Shown: positions 1-8,667 of the stretch, one piece after another
Numbering within the stretch: the stretch's first letter is position 1
Layout of the letters: each line of letters opens with the position of its first letter
Origin: Arcticibacter tournemirensis
Lineage (GTDB): Bacteria; Bacteroidota; Bacteroidia; Sphingobacteriales; Sphingobacteriaceae
Reading direction: 5' to 3'
Length of the DNA: 64,000 bases
NCBI RefSeq assembly: GCF_006716645.1
Contig: NZ_VFPL01000001.1
Span: 4,712,001-4,776,000, forward strand
Made by a program: the position numbers and the translations under genes
Notes under the pieces: generated by a model
Told to the model about the DNA's origin: nothing
Database searches by the model: none
Seen by the model: the letters and a program-made list of their open reading frames with translations, nothing else

Positions 1-1421
1 CTTCCATCCTGCCCCGATACCCGGTAATTGGCTGTATCCTTATCAAAATAGGCGCATCCGTTCCTTCCCAGGTCGTAATCAACAGCTTGAATAATCGTAC
101 CAGGTCCGGTCAAATGTTTTTTAAACGGTTTGGTTTCTGTAGAGAAAGGCTGTCTGATCATTGCATCAATTACGTCGCGATGAACCACATTGTTCCGAAT
201 CTTAAGTGCGGAAGCCAGCTCCATTAAACCACTGTAAGCGTCGCTCTCGCCCGGTTTTTTCCCCACCCCGTTCCAATAATTTACTACCCGGTCGTAATTG
301 GGATTAGATTTCACTTCAAGCGGGTTGTTGATGCCAACTTTCTTCAAAGGCCACCACGACCATCCAATATTATTCGTCTCCAGTAATCGGATAGCATCGG
401 TAAACCACACATTCGAGTTTTCGCCCGTTTCGCCCAGCCATATCGGAATATTGTATTTCTCCCGGGCTTCAAGGAATCCCTTTATTGACTCTAAATCATT
501 AAAATTCCAATACTTATGATAGCTTAATGCCATGTTGTTATCCCATTGAGGTAAAATTCCCCTGTAGTTATTACCCCAGCCGTTTCCTTCAATAATGATA
601 AGGTGATTTTTATCCACTTCACGAATTGCCCTCGTGATATCCACCATCAGCTTTTTCAATGGCCCGTTTGTTGGTTCTCCCGTTCCATTTTTATCTTTTT
701 CCGGATCAGTAAAACCCCAGTTTGGTTCATTAATAATGTCATATCCACCTATCCACTGTTCACTTACGTACCGCTCTGCCAGCTTCCTCCATAAAGCAAC
801 AGTCTTTTGCTGGTTTGCTTCACTATCCCACAGCGAGGGTTTTGAAGGATCACGGTCCGAGATATTCAGATCGTTCCCCTGGCCTCCCGGCGCAGCATGC
901 AAATCAAGGATAAGGTACATCTGATTTGCCTTGCACCATGACAACAGGCTGTCAGTCATGGCAAACCCTTTAGCAAGCCAGGTATTCACTCCTTTCACAG
1001 GCTCCTTTTCTAGTGGTAGAGTATAAAGGTTATAGTGCATGGGTAAGCGAATCGAGTTAAAACCCCAGGCCTTCATCGAATCCACATCGGCCTTCGTGGT
1101 ATGATTCAATAGCCACGATTCGTAAAATTCATCTGCCTGCTTTTTACCAATGAGTTCCTCAATTCTTTCCCTGATCCTATACTGCTGGCCATCCCTGTTA
1201 ACCTTCAACATGTACCCTTCCTGTAACATCCATCCGCCAAGTCCTATACCACGAAGTAATACATTGTCTCCTTTCCTGTTAATTATCTTTTGGCCGTCAG
1301 CTCTTAAGAAGCCCTGACCAAGGGCCGTACCGTAAAAAAGGAAGTGTGTTAAAAAAAATATACAAGATACGAGTATAACCCTGCGGTCAAGTAGTTGTGT
1401 TTTATTTGAAGTGGAGTACAT
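1..1421 (-). CDS. Secreted GH5 family glycosidase (endoglucanase-like), 3' end outside window
   Basis: This is a glycoside hydrolase family 5 enzyme, expected to cut beta-linked glucan or mannan outside the cytoplasm. The ATG at 1421-1419 opens a protein with a Sec signal peptide (hydrophobic core about residues 15-33, cleavage near ALGQG). The TIM-barrel then shows RGIGLGGWM, the acid/base motif INEPNWG (Glu232) and the nucleophile motif WLGETGE (Glu331). After the barrel the chain continues with AVDYDLGRNGCAYFDKDTANYR, typical of a C-terminal CBM6/35-like sugar-binding module, and runs off the window edge without a stop. The ORF is intact for 473 codons. It lies alone here, far from the SusCD locus at 54.8 kb, so its substrate cannot be read from neighbours. 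The family call is firm; the substrate is not. Confidence 0.9.
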   Translation of the reverse strand, partial: MYSTSNKTQLLDRRVILVSCIFFLTHFLFYGTALGQGFLRADGQKIINRKGDNVLLRGIGLGGWMLQEGYMLKVNRDGQQYRIRERIEELIGKKQADEFYESWLLNHTTKADVDSMKAWGFNSIRLPMHYNLYTLPLEKEPVKGVNTWLAKGFAMTDSLLSWCKANQMYLILDLHAAPGGQGNDLNISDRDPSKPSLWDSEANQQKTVALWRKLAERYVSEQWIGGYDIINEPNWGFTDPEKDKNGTGEPTNGPLKKLMVDITRAIREVDKNHLIIIEGNGWGNNYRGILPQWDNNMALSYHKYWNFNDLESIKGFLEAREKYNIPIWLGETGENSNVWFTDAIRLLETNNIGWSWWPLKKVGINNPLEVKSNPNYDRVVNYWNGVGKKPGESDAYSGLMELASALKIRNNVVHRDVIDAMIRQPFSTETKPFKKHLTGPGTIIQAVDYDLGRNGCAYFDKDTANYRVSGQDG

Positions 1422-1623
1422 TATTATTGAACTTAAAACTTTCACTGTAAAGGCTAATAGCCTGAACGCATTGCTGCGATAAATCTAACACAATTGCAGC
1501 AGTTTTGGCGACAGTTTTCTAACACTGATACACTTATTCGAACACGACCAAAAGCGTCGCAAAAGCGTTTGAAAAGCGCAGCCATACCGCAGCCCGCCAC
1601 CAACTACCAGCTGAAATAGCTAG

Positions 1624-2361
1624 CTATATATCCACTTTCATACCGTCAAACGCACATTCAGCATCAATCTGATCAATATTATTCAGCATTTCGTTATCAA
1701 AATGAGTGAGGATGATTTTTTTACATGTTAGACCGGGCAGCCACAACTTCAAACTCTGATAATTCATGTGCCCTCTAACCTGAAGATTGAAAAAGTTACA
1801 TTCACAAATGAAAAGATCGGCATCTGCACTAAGAGGAATCAGATTGTCAGTCCACTCGGTATCACCTGAATAACTGATGATCTTATCAGCAATATGTATA
1901 CGTAAACCATGTGGAAATGCGGCTTCTGAATGAATAACTGGATAAGCTTGTACCTTAAGCCCTCCGGTGACAATAGTTTCGAAGGGCTGATACTCCAAAA
2001 AACTGATATTAAGCTTCTCCAGAACCTCAGTTCCAGGATAAAGCAGCGAGAGAAGTTGAGTTACCTTTTCCTTACACCCGGGGGGACTGACAACGGTGAT
2101 CGGCTTCTCACACCTGCATACAGCAGCTTCCAGGAGAAAAAAGGGCAGTCCACCGAAGTGGTCACCATGAAAATGAGTAATGAGGATGGTACCGATATCT
2201 TTAATATCTATACCGTTCATTTTCAAGCCAGGGATGGAACTCGCACCGCAGTCAATTAGAAATCCAGAATCTGGCGCCTTAACGTAAAAACAAGTACTTA
2301 ACCTCCCTCCGCTGCCAAAAGCGTCACCGGTTCCTATAAATGTCAATTTAATTTCTGTCAT
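1624..2361 (-). CDS. MBL-fold metallohydrolase, RNase Z-like
   Basis: This is a 245-aa cytoplasmic metallo-beta-lactamase-fold protein. The zinc-binding signature HFHGDHFGG is at residues 63-71, an SGDTEW motif supplies the bridging aspartate, and a late THFDNE motif gives the last histidine. The N-terminus (FIGTGDAFGSGGRLSTCF) is like that of RNase Z/ElaC and related phosphodiesterases. It is shorter than canonical RNase Z (about 300 aa), and I see no insertion resembling the tRNA-gripping exosite arm. It is therefore more likely one of the many RNase Z-like hydrolases than the tRNA 3'-processing enzyme itself. It lies 30 bp downstream of the DNA glycosylase gene on the same strand, so the two may be cotranscribed. 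Confidence 0.85.
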   Translation of the reverse strand: MTEIKLTFIGTGDAFGSGGRLSTCFYVKAPDSGFLIDCGASSIPGLKMNGIDIKDIGTILITHFHGDHFGGLPFFLLEAAVCRCEKPITVVSPPGCKEKVTQLLSLLYPGTEVLEKLNISFLEYQPFETIVTGGLKVQAYPVIHSEAAFPHGLRIHIADKIISYSGDTEWTDNLIPLSADADLFICECNFFNLQVRGHMNYQSLKLWLPGLTCKKIILTHFDNEMLNNIDQIDAECAFDGMKVDI

Positions 2362-2391
2362 TGTCGTTGTAAGGACTATATGGTTAATGTT

Positions 2392-3087
2392 CTATTTACA
2401 CTGACTGAACGCTTCCAAATACTTATCTATATACTCCCTCTTTGTTTTTGATTTATACTGCATAATATAGCGGGGATGCTCCAGCGCAATGATCCTTTTG
2501 AAAATTTTTTGTTCATCATTTAGCTTCCTGAGAAAGGCTTCGTTCCTGCCCGTACCAAAACAAAAACAAATATCTGTTTCAAATCCAATATCGATCTGTT
2601 TTCGGATATTCTCGATTATAAACGGGTAAGCAGCATTCTGCAATTCCTTATTATCGTAGTAATTATAATTGGTTTCCCGGCCATTCGCCCCTCTGATAGT
2701 AAATCCAAGGGGAAATACGGAATGAATATAAAACCTGTGATAAAAGGCTGCTACTCCGCCAAATGCTTCAATCATATCATAAATAAACTCCGACGAAGGC
2801 TCGTGAGTTATCGGTCCGGGAAATGCGATTCCACATCTGGATATCAACCTTTTGGGATCAGTAAATGAAACCCCGGTAGTTCCAGAGCCGAACCTTCCAG
2901 GGTTGATGCCAAGTATTAAATGCCGCGGATGATTATCATTATAGTACTTGTGATAGAATTCGGTAGAAGCCGCGAGGGCAACTTCGTTTTGCTTATAAGG
3001 ATTCATAATGGAAATCCCATCAGGTAAAGGTCCAGTATACTCAAGTTGGTTGTTATATTCAATAATCTTATCGGCAAAAGTTGTCAT
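2392..3087 (-). CDS. SMUG2-like uracil-DNA glycosylase family protein
   Basis: This 231-aa protein belongs to the uracil-DNA glycosylase superfamily and resembles the SMUG2/DUF4918 group found in Bacteroidota, which removes deaminated bases to start base excision repair. Motif 1, GINPGRFGSG, is at residues 60-69, followed by TTGVSFTDP. Motif 2 appears as ALEHPRYIM near the C-terminus, where the HPR histidine and intercalating loop are expected. An internal CFCFGTGRN stretch precedes it. Length and motif order fit the family. The start (ATG at 3087) gives a complete N-terminal helix. Which lesion it prefers cannot be told from sequence. A perfect ATTCTAA/TTAGAAT palindrome lies 18 bp upstream of the start. 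Confidence 0.85.
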   Translation of the reverse strand: MTTFADKIIEYNNQLEYTGPLPDGISIMNPYKQNEVALAASTEFYHKYYNDNHPRHLILGINPGRFGSGTTGVSFTDPKRLISRCGIAFPGPITHEPSSEFIYDMIEAFGGVAAFYHRFYIHSVFPLGFTIRGANGRETNYNYYDNKELQNAAYPFIIENIRKQIDIGFETDICFCFGTGRNEAFLRKLNDEQKIFKRIIALEHPRYIMQYKSKTKREYIDKYLEAFSQCK

Positions 3088-3105
3088 CGTCTCTTCCTGG
3101 TTTCA

Positions 3106-3120
3106 ATTCTAAATTAGAAT
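3106..3120. promoter_or_regulatory. Perfect 7-1-7 palindrome, iron-box-like
   Basis: ATTCTAA-A-TTAGAAT is a perfect 7-1-7 palindrome 18 bp upstream of the DNA glycosylase start. It shares ATTCTAAA with the two operator-like repeats near the PepSY gene. The 7-1-7 layout is that of Fur boxes; assignment to Fur is inference. Confidence 0.5.
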
Positions 3121-3209
3121 GCATTAAATTATATCAGAGGTTATAAATATACTTAACGGAGCTTTTATGGAGCGTCCAAGGATGAAGCAGGGATCAAATT
3201 TAAATTATA

Positions 3210-3285
3210 TAGAATTATTCTAAATAATTTGGTGTTTTAATTACAATCTCATTACTTTGCGACTGTTTGTAATTATTCTAAATAA
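3210..3285 (+). promoter_or_regulatory. Promoter with two iron-box-like repeats upstream of the PepSY gene
   Basis: The 15-mer AATTATTCTAAATAA occurs exactly at 3213-3227 and again at 3271-3285. The first copy also forms the palindrome TAGAAT-T-ATTCTA (3210-3222). Between them are TTTG (3228-3231) and, 21 nt later, TTACTTTG (3253-3260), a near match to the Bacteroidota -33/-7 promoter TTTG...TAnnTTTG. The first copy touches the -33 and the second lies just past the expected transcript start, as expected for repressor sites. Fur is the likely binder given the downstream gene. Confidence 0.55.
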
Positions 3286-3375
3286 ATAGAGAAATTAATA
3301 CGTGGTTGTGCCTGAACGATTCTACCGGCAAGCAAGCACCGTGAATTAAAAGTTAGCATATCACTCTGATCCCGC

Positions 3376-4548
3376 ATGACAGTAAAAAAGATAATAGGCA
3401 AATTGCATCTTTGGCTCGGACTCGCATCGGGACTAATTGTTTTATTTCTGGGAGTTACAGGATGTATTCTTGCCTATCAACGGGAAATTGAAGATGCTGT
3501 TCAATCTTATCGTTTTACCGAAAAGCAGAACCAGGCTTTGCTGACACCAACCCAACTGCAGAAGATTGCGGATATTCAACTGCCCGGAAAAAAACTTCAC
3601 AGCATCAGCTATCAGACGGGCCGCTCCTCAGTAGCAGTATATTTTAGCTTAGAACCAGAGCAATATTATTACACCGTATTCATCAATCCTTACAGCGGTG
3701 AAGTACTCAAGGTAAAGAATATGGCCAATGACTTCTTCCGCATAGTTATCAATGGACATTACTATCTCTGGCTTCCCCCTCATATCGGCCAGCCAATCCT
3801 TGCGACAGGTACCCTTATTTTTGTAATCATGATGATAACGGGTATTATTTTATGGTGGCCCCGACATAAAAAAGCATTAAAACAGCGGTTTTCAATAAAA
3901 TGGGATGCGCGATGGCGAAGGGTAAACTACGACATGCATAATGTATTGGGTTTTTACATGACCTGGGTAGCCCTGTTCCTTGCCTTATCTGGCTTGGTTA
4001 TGGGATTTCAGTGGTTTTCAAAATCGGTGTACTGGATTGCATCCGGAGGAAAACAACAGGTTCAGTATACTGAAACATTTTCAGACACTACTAAAATCCT
4101 CGCAGCAGGTACCGGTATGCCGACAGTAGACAGGCTATGGATGAAAACGATGAAAGAGAATCCTCAATTTAAGGGGATCATCGATGTACATCCTCCTGAA
4201 AATGAAAAATCAGCCATTGAGATTGCTGTTAACCCCGACAGTGAAACGTACTGGAAGGCCGACTATCGTTACTATGATCAGCATACTTTAAAAGAGATTG
4301 AAGTAAACCATATTTATGGCAGATTTGCCAATGCTTCAGTAGCCGACAAGATCATTCGCATGAATTATGATATCCATGTGGGAGCCATCGGAGGGCTGGC
4401 AGGAAAGACTATTGCTTTCTTTTCAAGCCTGATCGCGTCAAGCCTTCCCATTACCGGTTTTCTGATTTGGAGGGGCCGAAAAAAGAAAAAAAGGAAGGCT
4501 ATTCATTCTATTGAGAAGGTCGAGTTAGCATCAGTGCTGCCCTCATAA
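3376..4548 (+). CDS. PepSY-associated transmembrane protein (iron-regulated, PiuB-like)
   Basis: This 390-aa inner-membrane protein has the layout of the PepSY_TM family. There is a first membrane helix at about residues 13-37, a periplasmic PepSY-like region, helices near 140-162 and 190-212, a second periplasmic segment, and a last helix around 345-365 followed by the basic tail GRKKKKRK. Members act with TonB-dependent siderophore receptors, probably in reducing or releasing iron from ferric siderophores in the periplasm. No receptor gene is adjacent here. The upstream region carries two exact 15-bp AT-rich repeats around a promoter, which fits iron-controlled expression. The family call is firm; the biochemical role is inferred from the family. 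Confidence 0.88.
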   Translation: MTVKKIIGKLHLWLGLASGLIVLFLGVTGCILAYQREIEDAVQSYRFTEKQNQALLTPTQLQKIADIQLPGKKLHSISYQTGRSSVAVYFSLEPEQYYYTVFINPYSGEVLKVKNMANDFFRIVINGHYYLWLPPHIGQPILATGTLIFVIMMITGIILWWPRHKKALKQRFSIKWDARWRRVNYDMHNVLGFYMTWVALFLALSGLVMGFQWFSKSVYWIASGGKQQVQYTETFSDTTKILAAGTGMPTVDRLWMKTMKENPQFKGIIDVHPPENEKSAIEIAVNPDSETYWKADYRYYDQHTLKEIEVNHIYGRFANASVADKIIRMNYDIHVGAIGGLAGKTIAFFSSLIASSLPITGFLIWRGRKKKKRKAIHSIEKVELASVLPS

Positions 4549-4664
4549 ATCCAGCACACAGCTGTTTCAAAAGCTTAACATAACGATAATAATCGTAAAG
4601 TAACACAATTCCCCGACCAACTGTTATATAAACGAGCTGTCTGATAAACAGCCTGAAAAAACAG

Positions 4665-4838
4665 ATGATTATGGACTTAAATTACTGGTTAATCGTACTT
4701 GTTCTGCTGATTGTTATCGCAGCCCTTTTTTTCTTTTTAAAACGGAATGCAAAAGACAAGAAAGCACTGGGGAAAAAGCTTAACGCCTCTGAAACAATCC
4801 CGGCCAGACATGACGAAAACGATGAAAATGTAACCTGA
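4665..4838 (+). CDS. Small single-pass membrane protein, 57 aa
   Basis: ATG at 4665 (or the in-frame ATG at 4671) opens a 57-codon frame ending TGA at 4836-4838. The product has one strongly hydrophobic helix (YWLIVLVLLIVIAALFFFL, about residues 7-25), then a lysine-rich stretch (KRNAKDKKALGKKL) and an acidic tail ending DENDENVT. That is a typical N-out/C-in small bitopic membrane protein. The helix followed at once by positive charges and a charged hydrophilic tail argues for a real gene rather than chance. I recognise no named family. It follows the PepSY gene by 116 bp on the same strand but probably has its own promoter. Confidence 0.6.
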   Translation: MIMDLNYWLIVLVLLIVIAALFFFLKRNAKDKKALGKKLNASETIPARHDENDENVT

Positions 4839-5141
4839 TCATATTCAGGCAAGGGCAGTCTCCTCGATATATATACTTGTCGATATATACTTGCCCGAGG
4901 CGGTGCTGAGTGTACACAATTGCGGCATACTGTTACTCAACAGTTCATAGATACCATTCCTATCTGGCTGGATTCAAACCATCAAAGTCCATAAGCATTG
5001 TTGCAAAGCAGCGATTAATTTATGCTGAGCTAACAATGAAATAACATCTGCCATCTAACTTGCACTGCAGTGAGAGCTATAATATCAGAGGTATGGAATA
5101 TAACTGCCAGTAACAAGGAGTGAACTATAAAAGCCACCACA
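4839..5141. other. Non-coding stretch upstream of the GT4 operon
   Basis: I see no gene here. The decamer TCGATATATA occurs twice (near 4863 and 4880) within a CCTCG...CGAGG enclosure. TAACA occurs at 5031-5035 and 5042-5046, 11 bp apart, the same spacing as the repeat before pstS. No clear TAnnTTTG box was found. Confidence 0.4.
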
Positions 5142-6311
5142 ATGACTAAAATCAAAGTAGCCTTCTTTGCTGAAATACTGATCGAGGATTTCGATGGTGC
5201 CTCACGCACGATGTTTCAAATCATCAAAAGAATACCATCTGAAGAATTTGAATTCCTTTTCATTTGTGGAACAGGCCCCGATCAGCTTTACGGATTTGAT
5301 TGTATCCGTATGCCTACCATTACTTTACCTGTCAACCATACTTATAAAATGGCATTGCCAGCTCTCGCACAAAACAGGCTTAAGACAAAACTCCAGGCTT
5401 TTGCTCCAGACATCATTCATATTGCAACCCCTTCTATCCTGGGCAATTTTGGTCTTAAATATGCCCGTCGACGGCAGATACCTGTTATATCAATTTATCA
5501 TACCCACTTTATTTCATATATTGATTATTATTTCAAACATGCCCCCTTTCTGATCAGCACAGCGAAGTCCCTTGTAGCCGACAGCCAGAAAAGCTTTTAT
5601 AACCAGTGCGACCTTGTGTATGTTCCATCGGAGAGCATTTCATCAGAGCTCGTTGAAATGGGCATCAATGAGCGCCTCATGAAGCTTTGGAAAAGAGGAT
5701 TGGATGCGAATTTGTTCTCGCCTGAAAAAAAGAATTTTAAGGCGCTGCACAAGATAACGGGAAATAGTGATCCCTGCATTCTCTTTGCCAGCCGCCTTGT
5801 TTGGGAGAAGAACCTGGAGACCTTGTTTGAAATATATGACGAAATCACAAAAGAAGGCCTGGCTGTAAACCTGCTGATAGCCGGAGACGGAATAGCGCGA
5901 AAAGCGTGCGAACAACGTATGCCACAAGCTTTTTTCCTGGGGCATAAAGGCCATCAGGAACTAGCCGCGATTTATGCGTCAGTCGATATTTTTCTGTTTC
6001 CGTCTGTTTCCGAAACATATGGTAACGTAGTGCTTGAAGCAATGGCTTCTGGTATTCCCTGCGTCATCGCCGACGGCGGGGGCTCAGCAGACTTTATTAA
6101 CCACGGTGTAAACGGGTTTAAATGTGAGCCATATAACGCTGTGGATTATGCAGAAAAAATTGAAATTCTGCTCAGCGATAAAACACTAAGAGACCGTTTT
6201 ATTACTGAAGGATTGGCCTTAAGCAGGTCATGCAGCTGGGATCAACTGGTAAATATCTATTTCGACGACCTCAAAAAATTATCAGAGTACCATGTATTGG
6301 CAGCTGTTTAA
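5142..6311 (+). CDS. GT4-family glycosyltransferase (GDP-mannose-type alpha-glycosyltransferase-like)
   Basis: This 389-aa GT-B fold glycosyltransferase transfers a sugar from a nucleotide donor and is expected on the cytoplasmic side of the membrane. The N-terminal Rossmann domain starts MTKIKVAFFAEI and has the acceptor-side glycine region DGASRT. The C-terminal domain has LFASRLVWEKNLETL and the donor-binding EX7E motif in SETYGNVVLEAMASGIP (about residues 288-303). It resembles the GDP-mannose-dependent alpha-mannosyltransferases that make glycolipids, but donor and acceptor are not readable from sequence. Its TAA overlaps the ATG of the next gene (TAATG at 6309-6313), so translation of the two is coupled. 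It is the first gene of a three-gene operon. Confidence 0.88.
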   Translation: MTKIKVAFFAEILIEDFDGASRTMFQIIKRIPSEEFEFLFICGTGPDQLYGFDCIRMPTITLPVNHTYKMALPALAQNRLKTKLQAFAPDIIHIATPSILGNFGLKYARRRQIPVISIYHTHFISYIDYYFKHAPFLISTAKSLVADSQKSFYNQCDLVYVPSESISSELVEMGINERLMKLWKRGLDANLFSPEKKNFKALHKITGNSDPCILFASRLVWEKNLETLFEIYDEITKEGLAVNLLIAGDGIARKACEQRMPQAFFLGHKGHQELAAIYASVDIFLFPSVSETYGNVVLEAMASGIPCVIADGGGSADFINHGVNGFKCEPYNAVDYAEKIEILLSDKTLRDRFITEGLALSRSCSWDQLVNIYFDDLKKLSEYHVLAAV

Positions 6312-7351
6312 TGACACCGATGAAACTGATTAAAGTCATTGTCACTGTCTCCGTTATTGTTTCGCTGGTGATTTTCATTCGGGCGACCGATTATAAAGAA
6401 GTAATAATCAGCATTAAGAAGGTTGGTTATAACTTTATCATTCTGATCCTCACTACCGGGGTTGCCTATATATTTGGCACTTTAAGCTGGAAATACTCTA
6501 TGGGCAAACATCTGGCAGATATTTCACTCCGCAGACTCTTTCAGGTCCGCCACGCCGGTGAAACAATAAGCCTTCTTAACCCGATGGGGATTGTCGGCGG
6601 AGAGGCGGCAAAAGTACAGCTACTGGGATCATATATTCGAAACAAAAAAGCTATTGTGGCCTCTATCCTGGTTTCACGGGCAATTATGATCATTAGCCAG
6701 CTCTTCCTGTTCTTTCTTACGGCAACTATTCTTTTTATACAGGGTGTAAAAATGGACACCATTAATTTAAATGCAGAGAAGTGGGTTCTCCCTATTGGGA
6801 TTGTCGTTGTATTGGTTATAATCATGTTAGTAGTTGGAGTTACTTATAAAACGAGGTTAACGGGGATGATTCGAACGACAAAGCAAGGTCGTCAGCTTGC
6901 CTTTAAAACAGGGGCATTAAGGCTCAAACTAAAGGAGATATATGCCGAAACTATTAAATTATGCCGGTACAGCAGAAAAGCAGTCATACTTGCGGTTGTG
7001 TTTGCTCTTCTTCACTGGATTGCCGGCGCCTTTGAATTTTACTTCATACTTCATTTTTTGGGAGTAAAAATCAGCATTCAGCAGGCCCTGCTGATTGATA
7101 TGGGCGTCATCTTTTTTAAGGCGGCAGGCGCTTTTATACCGGGGCAGATTGGCATTGAAGAACTTGGCAATAAGATGATGCTTTCTGTTATAGGAGTGCA
7201 CGAAGCCGGGATATGGATCTCTGCCTCGATTTTAAGACGTTCACGGCAATTAGTCTGGATTGCGTTTGGAGCGTGTATCTATTTCTTCCTCGATAAAAAC
7301 CGGCTGTCAACGTCACAAGAACCCAATGGAAGTACTTTTTGTAAGTCATAA
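6311..7351 (+). CDS. Flippase-like integral membrane protein (YbhN / LPG-synthase TM domain family)
   Basis: This 346-aa polytopic membrane protein has about eight hydrophobic helices and the family landmarks: an early GxxSWKYSMG segment, LLNPMGIVGGEAAKVQLL near residues 90-107, and the late FIPGQIGIEELGNKMM motif. It matches the lysylphosphatidylglycerol-synthase TM/UPF0104 'flippase-like' family, members of which are thought to move or present lipid-linked substrates. I chose ATG at 6311 because it overlaps the upstream stop codon; a second ATG at 6320 is possible. The frame also runs upstream into the GT gene, but that part lacks membrane character. It is flanked on both sides by GT4 enzymes, so it probably handles their glycolipid product. 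Confidence 0.85.
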   Translation: MTPMKLIKVIVTVSVIVSLVIFIRATDYKEVIISIKKVGYNFIILILTTGVAYIFGTLSWKYSMGKHLADISLRRLFQVRHAGETISLLNPMGIVGGEAAKVQLLGSYIRNKKAIVASILVSRAIMIISQLFLFFLTATILFIQGVKMDTINLNAEKWVLPIGIVVVLVIIMLVVGVTYKTRLTGMIRTTKQGRQLAFKTGALRLKLKEIYAETIKLCRYSRKAVILAVVFALLHWIAGAFEFYFILHFLGVKISIQQALLIDMGVIFFKAAGAFIPGQIGIEELGNKMMLSVIGVHEAGIWISASILRRSRQLVWIAFGACIYFFLDKNRLSTSQEPNGSTFCKS

Positions 7352-8504
7352 ATATCCCCCGGCTACCGGCGGAATGGAAAAACAAAGTTATGAACTGATC
7401 AAAGGCGTAGGACGGTATACTAAAGTGCATACTATTGTGTTTGAAGGAGATGGAAGCCGGATTGAGTTTTTCACCCGTCTTAACAGGAGGATTATAAGAA
7501 TATGCAAGGAGAATCCAGGCATTTCCCTTATACACTTTAACGATGCCCTGATAGGGGCCTGGAGCCTTACACACACAGGATACAGCCATCTCAAACGTAC
7601 TATGACTGTTCACGGGCTGGATATAGTGTTTCCCTCATTCCTTTACCAGCGCTTTGTTCTTCCAAAGTTCAATAAATTCGATCTGATAATTGCTGTCAGC
7701 CAGGCTACAGCGGATGCCTGTACAAGCAGGGGCATTGCTGAAGATAAAATCAAAGTTGTAAATAATGGAGTCGGCAATGGAATAAGTTTACCGGTAGCGA
7801 GAACAGATGCAGACTTCCTTCTTCAAAAGAAATTCCAAATCAACAGCACTGGAAAAAGGCTCCTCATATCGCTGGGGAGGCAGGTGAAACGTAAAGGTTT
7901 CTCATGGTTTCTTCGAAATGTGATTCCGGAATTACACGACGACTTTATCTATTTAATGGTAGGGCCGACAATAAGTCCGTCTGATCCCACCGCCCGCTTG
8001 CTAAAGTTATTGCCCACTACTGTCAAAAACCTTATTGAATTATTTCTCGGCTTCCCCGGTGATGCTGAAGCTATCAGGGGCCTCTTCAACGATCCGCAAA
8101 TCTCTGCTAAAGCTAAGCTTTTAGGAAAACTCACCGCTGACGATATCAGGATACTCCTGGGTGCTGCCGATGCGTTTATAATGCCTAACATAAAAGTAGA
8201 AGGCGATATGGAAGGCTTCGGGCTTGTCTGTCTGGAGGCGTCATTGCTGGGCACAAGGGTAGTCGCCTCTGACATAGAAGGAATAAGAGATGCGGTTCAC
8301 AACGAAAAAAACGGATATCTTTTGCCATCCGGCGACGTTGCCGTATGGACTCGTACTTTAAATCAGTTGATTACGCATCCGGAATCTTTAACATTGCAAC
8401 GAGAAGATGTTGCAAGATACACCAGGCAGCACTTCAGCCTGGAAAGAATGGCACAGTCGTACTTCTCGCTGTTTAAGCAAACAGGCAATCCACCGGATAT
8501 ATAA
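7326..8504 (+). CDS. GT4-family glycosyltransferase, second of the operon
   Basis: This 392-aa GT-B glycosyltransferase starts MEVLFVSHKYPPATGGMEKQ, the usual N-terminus of GT4 enzymes with the glycine-rich loop. It continues with VHGLDIVFPS, the C-terminal-domain opening LISLGRQVKRKGF, and the donor motif EGDMEGFGLVCLEAS (about residues 291-305). An insertion of roughly 30 residues (PSDPTARLLKLLP region) separates it from the first GT of the operon, so the two are not recent duplicates. ATG at 7326 was chosen because it aligns with the family start; the gene overlaps the flippase gene by 26 bp. It closes the operon, 163 bp before pstS. Confidence 0.87.
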   Translation: MEVLFVSHKYPPATGGMEKQSYELIKGVGRYTKVHTIVFEGDGSRIEFFTRLNRRIIRICKENPGISLIHFNDALIGAWSLTHTGYSHLKRTMTVHGLDIVFPSFLYQRFVLPKFNKFDLIIAVSQATADACTSRGIAEDKIKVVNNGVGNGISLPVARTDADFLLQKKFQINSTGKRLLISLGRQVKRKGFSWFLRNVIPELHDDFIYLMVGPTISPSDPTARLLKLLPTTVKNLIELFLGFPGDAEAIRGLFNDPQISAKAKLLGKLTADDIRILLGAADAFIMPNIKVEGDMEGFGLVCLEASLLGTRVVASDIEGIRDAVHNEKNGYLLPSGDVAVWTRTLNQLITHPESLTLQREDVARYTRQHFSLERMAQSYFSLFKQTGNPPDI

Positions 8505-8510
8505 AATCAA

Positions 8511-8533
8511 CATAAACTTAACGTAAACATAAC
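8511..8533 (+). promoter_or_regulatory. 11-bp direct repeat upstream of pstS (Pho-box-like)
   Basis: CATAAACTTAA (8511-8521) and CGTAAACATAA (8522-8532) are tandem 11-bp units that match at 9 of 11 positions, with TAAC placed again exactly 11 bp apart. PhoB-type regulators bind 11-bp direct repeats, and the site lies between the GT operon and pstS. Assignment to PhoB is inference. Confidence 0.45.
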
Positions 8534-8667
8534 ATGACGAACAAAACATGCTTCAGCGGTTTCCGTTTTAGGTGTAAGATTTATAGTGCGAAAAGCTTGC
8601 CCCGGACACGTGATAGCGTCGCCCGACTTTGTTATGGAATATACAACAAAAACGAGAGAGTAAGACC

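Noticed and set aside
298-924. Plus-strand frames inside the first 1.4 kb
   Set aside because: The minus strand codes an uninterrupted GH5 enzyme with intact catalytic motifs, so these are antisense shadows.
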